A stretch of DNA of 64,000 bases from Astropecten irregularis (lineage: Eukaryota; Echinodermata; Asteroidea; Paxillosida; Astropectinidae), in assembly GCA_963971285.1 (NCBI GenBank), contig OZ020248.1, forward strand, positions 6,634,001 to 6,698,000. The letters are read 5' to 3'. Of the stretch, positions 10,022 through 20,200 are shown in pieces. The notes beneath the pieces are model-generated. The model made no database searches, had not been told where the DNA came from, and saw only the letters and a list, made by a program, of their open reading frames with translations. The position numbers and the translations under genes were made by a program. The number at the start of each line of letters is the position of its first letter. Position 1 is the stretch's first letter.

Positions 10022-11203
10022 GTTGTTTTCGTGAGAAGAAATCGTCGGGTACCCACTCGACAGCAACGTTACATAACTACACGAAAGAAGAAGGGAACCG
10101 TGCGGAACCGAAGTAAAATCAGGCGCCAGTCTAATTCGATATTATAAGTAGCAGGAAACTGTTGTCTGGTACCAGCATCATTATTTTGTATACATGCTTG
10201 TGCGCCAATCTTTGAAAGATTTGTAATTCACTAATTTGAGGAACACTAAAAAAATTTATTTGTAAATTGTACTGTAGGCCAACAGATCGATATTTATATC
10301 TCGCGTACATCTACCAGAAATGCAGAACTTTATTGCTGTTCTCACGAGTTGTCAATCAGGCATCTCTGCAGGCGCAGGCTAATCTACAGTCAGTAGGGGC
10401 CTAACGTTAATTTAGTTACTGACTAATCAGTCTAATGAGGCTTGTAAACATGATTTGTTGTGTTGTGTGGATTTCTTCCTCCGTGGTATTTGCAGCGAGT
10501 CCCAGTCTGACGATGGTGAGATTGTTTCCTCATTATTGATGGAGGAAGGGAGGATTACATGTACTGATGCATGCAACACATTACACGGTAGGCGTCGCAC
10601 ACAAGTTGTCCTGTTTGTGAATTAGGCCTATTCTATTTATTATTCAAATGTGAACAAAGAAAACTCGAATGGAGCGGGATTCGAAGCAGCGACCTCTGGA
10701 ATACCGTACCGCACGAAAAGTGAACAAAAGTGCTGTTCATGCGGCCACATGACCAGCACTTTTGTTCACTTTTCAATGACTTTAAAATTCAGTCAGTTTC
10801 CAATTGTGGTTATTTGATGATTATATCCTCTTTGAGTGATCCCCCATGTACTGTTCCCAGGTTGCAGCATTGCTGCGACTGCAAGTATCAATGGAATGAT
10901 CCTTGGAATATAGCTGTATGTGCGTGGTTTCACTGCTTCTGAATGCCAAACGAACAACTTTGACACCACCAATACATGTATTAGGCTGGGGTAGCTTAGT
11001 TGTCATGTTGTTATTGCAGTTATTAGTGCACCGACACAGTATTCCGGAGGTCACTGGTTCGAACCCAGTCAATTTTTATTTGTTCACTTTTCAGTGTCTT
11101 AAAATTCAGTCAGTTTCCTAAATGGTTATGTAATGGATCACTTATGTCTCATGTTTATTTGTATATTGCTTGTTTCTTTAGCCTTTTCAGGATATCATTT
11201 GAC
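10022..11203. promoter_or_regulatory. Shared upstream region of SNX14 and HELQ
   Basis: The two genes diverge from here, so this stretch plus the foldback element should hold both promoters. I see no convincing TATA box. HELQ needs a 5' non-coding exon: a good acceptor (CTTTAGCCTTTTCAG, ending at 11,190) lies just before its ATG. Its donor partner was not identified; CAGTCTGACGATGGTGAGAT near 10,505-10,525 is one weak candidate. SINE copies occupy about 10,645-11,135, leaving about 600 bp of unique sequence next to the foldback element. Confidence 0.5.
10645..11135 (+). mobile_element. Two tRNA-like SINE copies upstream of HELQ
   Basis: The first part (10,645-10,820) is a rearranged copy in which a reverse head meets a forward tail, giving an inverted pair around AGTGCTGTTCATGCGGCC. 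The second (10,826-11,135) is the most complete copy in the window. It runs from the leading block CCCAGGTTGCAGCATTGCTG through the tRNA-like head (GGTAGCTTAGTTG, GGTTCGAACCC) to the tail TTTGTTCACTTTTCAGTG and TTAAAATTCAGTCAG. Confidence 0.75.
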
Positions 11204-14200
11204 ATGGAAGAAGTTCGAGGTTCAACATCTGGACCTCAGCGACGGGTAGCAAGAAGGAAAAGAAGTCTCACAAACCAAACAACAATTGCATCAGTTGCAG
11301 CCAAGAAACCGAAGGAAGAAAACACCCAGCTCTGTAATGGAACGGTCCGCAATCCCAGTCCAGCAGGCAGTGTGAATTTGGCTGGGTCTCATCCATTACA
11401 CATCCAAGGGGTGTTTGCATCTGATGAATCGGATGGACACCAAAAAGACGGCCATTCAAATAGGCAAGATGTGAAGACTTGCAGGACCTCTGCAAAATCG
11501 TGCAGCCAGTCCGGAATTGGAGAAATACAGCACAAGAAGCCTCTGTTTCAGAAGAAGTCTTCCTCGCAGAGTACAGGCTGCAGGAGTGGTATCATACTCT
11601 TGTCAAAGTCACAAGGTGATGGGTGCAAGGGAAGCCGAGGCAGGACCAGGGGTGCCCTCTTGGAGCCAGCCAGTCCAGTAATCTGGCCGGTAGAAGACAA
11701 CGATGATGAGTACTGGATGTTAGGGGCCGAAGTCGACTCACAGAAAACCAGTTCATGTTCAAGTCCACTAGGCCATCAGGCAAGTATGACGGCTAGCATT
11801 GCCCACGATCTTGTTGAAGTGTGAAGTCGTGGAAGTGTGTTGTCCATATTATGGGAAAATTTCCTTGGATGGATGACTTTGATACATAAGTTCTCTTTTT
11901 TTCACCCAACCATTCCAATTCCATCCCGCCCAAAAAGTACGCTAACAAGATTCTACTGGTTTTAGCCAGGATTTAAGGATCCTACATGTATTTGTCCAAT
12001 GTTGGCTTATAAAACGGGAAACAAAATGCCTTGAGGTATACGTTTGGGCAATTCCAGCATAACGGACATGACACTAAGTGGCATTTGGTGTCATGTCCGT
12101 TACGGTCACAAGAAGTGCATTTTCTCTACAACTGTTCAATAAAATTACATAAAATTTACTACATATGTCACTGATAGTTAAATGTGTCTGATAAGCCTAA
12201 TTAAAATTGTTTGCAAACTGCCAATCCTACTTTATGATCCTCTGAATAAGGCAAAAACTGTATAATTGTCATGTCCGTTACGCTGGAATTGCCCATTTAC
12301 TTAAATGTACCCTTTTTTTAATAACTGAAATAAGTGATAATGCACTGATTTCATTGATTTAGTTTTAAATTTCAAAAGTTTAGGATATGAAACAACCTGT
12401 CGTGGACCTATTTTGATGTCGCTCTCTCTCTGTTAATTCTCTAAAGTGTCTGTTATGATGTCATTGTACGTTTACAGCAGAAGGCTGAGTGTGAGACATC
12501 ACCAAGCTGCAGTCCACTTCCTCCTACCCCGCAAGGGCCAAGGCTCAAGAACACAAAGCTCTTGGCATCGGCCAGACTGCATGAGCCACCGTGCACCACC
12601 TCGGAAACATCGCCAGCTCAGAACAGCTCATTCAGTGAGTGGGACAAAGAGGACTCCTTCTACAGCAGACTGGACATCGAGAAGCTCATAGCAGATTCTG
12701 AGCATGTTAAGGATGTCGACACTGGTGCCGTTGTCTTGTCTGGTGGCAGAAGTGTCGCAGATGGATCCCTTGAAGAAGCCTCAAGAGAGGAAAATGTGAA
12801 ATGCAGTGTAACGAGGAATCCGGTTCTAACAAGCAGTGTCATGCGTGCACCAGAGCCACTGCCAGGAGACTTTCTGAAACAACCGGTGCAATCACAACAT
12901 TGCAATACTACTTCTGACACTCCTAATCCTGAAAAGTGGTTCAGCTACATCGAAAACCTAAAAGGAAGCATTCCAAAGAAAAATCCGGCTTCCTTGTTAG
13001 AGCCTAGAGCTGATTCCAATCTGAAGAAGTCCAGAGGAAGGTCTCCCAATAACGATGTGTCTTCCACCTGCTCGAACACGGAGGCACCTCCCTGCCAAAT
13101 CGACAGTTTATTTCTTGAAAAATCAACACATCCATTGATGTCGACCCCTAAGGTCACCTCGGCTGGTAGTAGACTGCGGCAGAGGTTGCTTGGCAATGCC
13201 CGAGTGAAGACGACCCCTCAGCAGTCACGGCTGTCCGAGCTACGACAGGCCAAAGTCCAGGAGGCCGCGACCGAACTGTTGCAAGAAACAAGCGCCGTCC
13301 CAGATAATGACATTGGTCCATTTTACGGCCTGCCAAGCCGAGTGGCCGGACTGTTGAAGTCCAACAGAGGAATAGATAAACTGTACGGTAAGATAATCGG
13401 CAACATCTCATACCTATTTTCACTGTGACTGTATTAAAATTCTCGTGGTCATTGGCAGCGTTTTAGCTAAGATTTGAAAAGTGGTACTAGTACAAAATGT
13501 GCGCAGTGCAAAGTCCCTTACGGTGGGGGTCCCATAAAGCGGGCCCTGGAAGCTTTGGCAATTTTAGACACCCTCTGGTGGTCTCTGGTGCATTTCTGAT
13601 ACCTGTTTTTCCAGGAGTGAGTTATTTGAATGGTGACTCATCAGTGATTGATTATCATAGGAAAAGTCACATTTAATACTGATTTATTAAGTGACTTTTA
13701 AAGAATATTCCCTTCTGTACGTGTAAGCCAAATAGATTCAATCTGATCATTTGGCTCTCTTCTGGGAGTGTTGTCCAATCTCTCTCTGTTTGGTACCAGT
13801 CAGAGGCCAGAAACCATAAAACTGATATTAAAATTGGCAGGGTGTCTCTTTACAGTTTTGCCAAATTTGAGATGATTTGATTTTTTTTTTTTCCTTCTCC
13901 CATACAGACTGGCAGCATGCTTGCCTGACCCTTCCTGCTATCCGAGAAGGCCGCAATCTCATCTATTCACTGCCAACCAGCGGAGGCAAGACCCTGGTTG
14001 CCGAGATCCTCATCATGAGGCAGTTGCTATGCAACAGGAAAGATGCCTTGCTCATCCTGCCTTTCGTCTCCATTGTTCAGGAGAAGGTATACACTGAATT
14101 TCTCCTGAATACGGCCGGTGCATATTGGCCGAAACGTCAAGTTAACCGGCTCATTTCAGAGCCAACCCAAAATCACAAAAGAGACAAATATATATGTCAC

Positions 14201-17200
14201 ATAGTGTAACCGCAAAACCCATTACTGTATTTCCGCCATGCATAGCCTTAAATCTCAGTTACACTGAAATTGTTCTCAATATTCAGCTGAATCAGCTCAT
14301 TTGGGGTTTTGGGTTTTGCCGTATTTTAAGACAAAAAATAGATTTGAAGAAATGATATTTGCTTCTTTCTGAACCAGGTGGCATCGCTGTCCACATTTGC
14401 TGTGGAGTTGGGCTTCCTCGTGGAAGAGTACGCCGGAAGCAGAGGCGCCATCCCACCCCGCAAGCGTCGCAAAAAGAAAACCCTTTACATCGCAACGATA
14501 GAGAGGGCTCACAGTCTGGTCAACAGCCTGATACTGGAGGGGCGGATTGAGAGTCTGGGGCTAGTCGTGGTGGACGAGGCAAGTAGTCTTAAAATCCGGG
14601 TTAATTACCTCATTCCTGATGAATCATTGTCCTGATCATATGTTGGGTATTGCGGAAAGCTTGTTGGTTAAAACCCAACTTGATTTGTGAATTTTGTAGG
14701 TGGTTTGAGAGCCTTGTACTGGAAGGAGGGTTTTAGAGTCCAGTGCTAGTTTATACATTGATGACTTGGGCATCTAAAACTGAATTGGACACTGTCGCTA
14801 TCATCACTATTACCTCCTTTATCACCACCGTTACCTCTTAGAGAGCTTTGTTTCTGAAAAAGGAAAACGAACACAAATCTTTTCTCCTCGCCCAAAAGCA
14901 GATTTTGAGAGATCTCTCAATCTTCCTTTTTCCTCTCAGCTTCACATGCTGGGCGATGGAGGCCGGCGTGGGGCCAGTCTGGAGGCTTGCATCACTAAAC
15001 TCCTCCACTTGAACTCTGCCCACATCATCGGCATGAGCGCCACCCTGAGCAACATCCAGGACCTTTGCTTTTTCATGAGAGCCGAGGTCTACTGCAGTGA
15101 CTTCAGACCGGTATGAACAAGATACAGAAGGGGCTTGAGATATATCCGACCCTTGAGTATAAATTTGGAGCACATGGAAATAGTGAAAGTAAACAAGTAA
15201 GGGCTTTGTTTTTCCATTCTGCGCAGGTTGAGTTAAAAGAATACATCAAGATAGAGGACAACGTCTTTGAAATCAACCAGGCCGCGTTGTGTCCGGACGA
15301 CCGGTTCACTCACTCCAGGACACTCACCTTCCCTGTGAGTAGAATCGAAAAACATCATCATCCTCAATCAGCATGAATATTAAAAGACTGCATCAAATAT
15401 TTAGCATGTTTAGCTTTGAATAATTCATACAGTATCATGGACTATTACTGTAGAAGGCATTTTGAAGGGCGCGTACAATGTTGGTAAATGTAAAGGCTCA
15501 TTATTTGATTTGTTTCAGCTCATGTCATTATTGGAAACAGTAGAAAACAACTAAAAACCATTGCAATTGTTACGCCAAATTCTGTCTTTCAATAGAGATC
15601 ATTCCATGTCACCACAGAGGGCAGTAGTCCACCTCGACAGAATGTTGCTCCACCTCATTCTACGGGTCATTTCAGATCGATCTAGAGATCAACTCATTTT
15701 GAAAATGTCAACCACCTGAAAAAGGTCATCTCATTCCAAAGATCAGTTCACCTCAGTCTCAATGTCAGTTTTGTCTTGCCGTTCCAGTACACTCGGTCCA
15801 TGCGACAGAACGACCCTGATCACCTGGTGGGCCTTGCACTGGAGGTCATTCCGGATAACTCCTGCCTCGTCTTCTGCGCCACCAAGAGGAGCTGTCAGAA
15901 TGTGGCCGAGTTCATCTGCAAGCACATGCCAAAGTAAAAACAAATTCTGCTCGTGGTTTTACAATATGAAGTCTCTGCCATCAAATTAATTGTGCCTGAA
16001 ATGTTGCACTTTACGGCCGTGTTTTGGGAGTTACTCTTAAACTTAGATGAATTTATTGCCTGGTTACAAAAATCAAGAGTCTGTTGATACTTTTTGACTC
16101 AATATTTATGAATTTGTCAGCTCAAGACTTTGAGAAATCTTGATTAATGAGTTATACTCTGCCATTCAAATCTGTTTCCCACAAATATAGTGGGCAGACA
16201 TCATCAGACTGGCTTATTGGAACCCTTGGGCCTTTTCCAAATCTCCGGCTCCGGCGTAGGCTCCATTTCGTGAATCCATTCGAAAATAACGAGTATCAAA
16301 TTACAGCCTTTTGGCTGCAGTTCGGAAGTAGATTCTCCTATACTTTCAGCATATGGACAACAGAGACAAAGTCAAAGCCGAGGTTTGGAAAAGGCCCCTG
16401 GTGGACAGAGACTGATGTCTCTCCCAAACAATCCAGGGGTTAATTATGGAGACAGCGATAGGAATCGGGATGACAATGACACAGCCAGGCTTGCTGCTGA
16501 TTAGGGTATAGATGGAGACACATTGTGGTTGTCTGCCTTGCAGCCGATTGATGATGACTGATGATTGTGCCTTTTATTTCTCTCAACAGAAAGGAAGCCA
16601 GAAGCCTGATGCTTCACAAGCATCAAGATAAGCAGGTCCTCCTCTTGTCCCTGCGGAGGGAGTGTGATAACCACCTCTGCCCCACGTTGAAGCGCACCGT
16701 CCCTTACGGCCTTGCCTACCACCACAGCGGCCTGACCATGGATGAGCGCAAGCTGATTGAGGACGCTTACTCTGAGGGGACGCTGTGCCTCCTGACCTGC
16801 ACCTCCACGCTGGCTGCTGGAGTCAATCTTCCTGCCAAGAGGTATGACAGTTACCCAACATATTTTTAAAAGACATTTTCTCAGGTTGTAGCATTGCTAA
16901 TGCTACCTGTATCTTTTAAACGATCCTTGGGATATAGCGGTATGTGAGTGGTTTCATGGGTTTTGACTGCTACACAAACAAATATAATTGACTCATAGGA
17001 AAGTGAGCAAAAAACAAATTGACTGGAGCGGGATTCAAACCAGCGATCTCTGGAATACCGACTGAGTTATCCAGCCCTATGTTGGTGGTGTCCCTTGCAA
17101 CTAGGAATCATAAAACCAGACTATGGACAGCATATTTATCTCCATTCACGTTCAGTTTCTTGCCACATACCTACAGTATGACTTCTTTAATATATTCTGA

Positions 17201-20200
17201 TTATTTACATTTGTAGGGTGATCTTACGGAGTCCCTACATAGCTCAAGATCTCTTGACCAGCACTAGATACAAACAGATGGTGGGCCGGGCAGGCAGAGC
17301 CGGCATCGACTCATCAGGGGAGAGTATTCTCATCATCAAGCCCAGCCAACGCCGGGAGGTAAGAGGTCCTCAAACCCTCCCTGGCCTATCGTTCCGGCAG
17401 TCAATTTCACAAAGATTTACGATTCATCTTTGACATGAGTTGTTCCTGTTTCCTAGTAAACTAGTATTGTGACATCACACTTTGCTTAGCCCTGGGGTCT
17501 ATTTCACGAAACACTAAGATTAATCTTAAATGTGAATCAATCCTAGTGGCTAAGCAAAGATTGATGTCACAATACAAATCGCTATGGCAATATTGACAAG
17601 TTAAGTATATACTTCCTCCCCGTCTTACTCTGTCTTCAGATTGCTGAGTTGCTGAGTAGACCCATCGAGGCTTGCTACAGCAGCCTGACTCACGATGGAG
17701 GGAAAGGTCTTAGAAGCCTGATCCTGTCCCTGATAGCACTCAAGGTAACAAAACATACAGAGCTACCAAGATTTGTACTTAGTGTCCCCTTGTTACGTAG
17801 GTAGTTATACCAAATGGAATCCTTTATCATGAATCCAACATTTTCATTGTCCTGACTATCAAAGATTGGAAATGTGCACTGGTTATTTTTACAAATTGGG
17901 TCAGGCGCGGTTCTAGAGCCAAACATTTTTGGGGGGGATAGACGATCGAGCCATTATTTTTTGGGGGGCTAGATATAGAAGACCCAATATTTTGGGTTCT
18001 TCTAACACTCGCTTCTGCTATGTCTTATTAGGGGTCGAAAAACATGCACATTATAGGCCACACAACACGTTTTTTATGTTATTGGCGCTTAATAACTGAA
18101 AAAATCCAGTATTTTCAAGAATTTTTTTTTTTCACTTGCATTTTTTTTTTTAATAAGACAGAAATGTCATGCTTAGCAAATTTTTGTGCTAAGCAGGGCC
18201 ATGAAATTGGCCCCTGACTACCAAAGATTGAAAATGTGCACTGGTTATTTTTACAAATAGGGTATTAGGGAGACAGGAGTGTCTGAAAGTGAACATTTGG
18301 GAGACATCTGGAATTAGGGAGACATTTCGATGTCTCCTTGATGTATATATCAGCTACCTTTTTTTATTGTCCATATTTTAGTAGAAGACAGAGAATGCTC
18401 TCAATATGAACATATGTCAATTTCAAGTTCATTGGTTTGGAGGATGTTTAGAAATAGGTAAGTAAAGTTTTGTGCAGGACCCTATTCATCCTTTGTTATT
18501 ATTACATTATAAAATGATAAACTTTTTGTAAATCTAATTTTGCCATAGGGGACCACACATTACAAATATTAACTCATTCTGCTGAAAAGACCTAGGGAAA
18601 GTCAATTGAAACATTTGTGGTTGTGATTTGTGTCCATGAGCAAGATATTTTGCTTCATTTGTCTCTGCGCTGTGGGCAATGGTATAAAGCGATTTTCTGG
18701 GTTTTTTTATTTCTGCTCTGTTTGAACCAACAGCTCACCCCTCACCTTGATGCTGTGTTGGGCTTCATGAACCGCACACTGTTTGGTGTCCAGGCTCCAG
18801 GCCAGGGGAATGACGTCTACGCCCTGACACTAGAGGGCTTCCAACAGCTCCAGGAATTGGACCTAGTCAATGAGAGACGACAGCATCAATCCCAGAATGC
18901 ATCATCAGAGATGGAACTGATCGTGACCAAACTTGGCCAGGCTGCCTTCAAAGGTTGGTATTTGTATTAATTAAGTCATCTTTGAGTAGTCTTAAAGGTA
19001 CTATCATACTTTAAATTGGTAGCATACTGAAACAAAAATCTACCTATAACTTACAGGGTATAAAGATGGAGCTGGTAGAAACATGCTATTACACTTTTAA
19101 TGCCCTAATGCTGTATTTATCCAGAAATGAGTAAAAACCAATGACCAAAACAAGTTTCATCTTCGGAAGATCAAAAATAACTGTGAAAAGATTCAAAAAT
19201 ACCTTGGACATTTTTCACTGTTTCTCACAATTAAAGTGAGCACAGCATGGAACTTAAAATTTCACAGATGACTCTTAATGTATCTTTCTTGATAATTTTG
19301 CCCATGAATCTGTATTTCTTTGACAAAAACCAAAGTATGATACTACCTTTAAGTGGTTCCAAAACTGAATACAGGAATCTGTATTTCCCATAACTTTTGT
19401 AAATGTGAAGTAAACAAAGAAAGAGAGAGAAAAGGTCATAATCTTTGACCTCATTTGATCTCTTCCCAGGTTCCATTGATATTGACCTTTGTGCTTCAAT
19501 CTACGGTGATCTGAAGCAAGCCTGCGATGAGGGTCTAGTCCTGGCCAATTCACTACACCTATTATACCTGGTCACACCCTATGACCTGGTATCCAGTAGC
19601 AACCCAAACTGGGTCATCTATGACAGACTAGTAAGTAGTTGACACGACACAAACAACTTAAATACTACCCCTAACTTATAAAAGTTGATCCTGGTATTAA
19701 TAAACAAATGTTAAGCACTCAAAGGATTCCCATTAGCAAGCACAAGGGTTGCAGGTACTCCTCTGTTTTTAGATCTTTTTGTTTTAGCTTGAAAAACATT
19801 ATTTTGAATTAAATACTATTAAAGCAGCCCTAGTCATCGTGGTTGGCATATGGCATATCTGGGGGGGGGGGGGGGCACGTGCCCCAAGCGCCACTTTGTA
19901 GGGGGTGCGAAAAAGTAAAGAAAACAAAAGGAAGCTGTACTGTTGAAAATCTGTCATTGCCATCAGAAATTGGAATAAGTGGCGTAATTTTAGCACTTGC
20001 CCCCGGCCGGGTGCCATTTTCACTAGATACGCTTCTGATTACTATTTCTTACTCGTTATTCTTCTCTTGATTCTTCTTCTGATTGATCTTAGCATTCCAA
20101 GTTGAGCGAGGGTGATCTTCATGTGTCTGAGCTGATTGGAGTCACTGATAGGTATCTCCACTTCAAAGTTGCTGGACGTAAATTCAACAAAGTAAGTCCT

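Noticed and set aside
9492-10034. Long open frame of about 180 codons and several overlapping frames on both strands
   Set aside because: It lies inside the foldback palindrome; the mirrored open frames on both strands are a by-product of the inverted repeat. The predicted peptide is low-complexity and matches nothing.
13877-14209. HELQ exon 3 continuing past 14086 without splicing
   Set aside because: Past the GTATAC donor the peptide loses all HELQ similarity, and the next exon restores it in frame.
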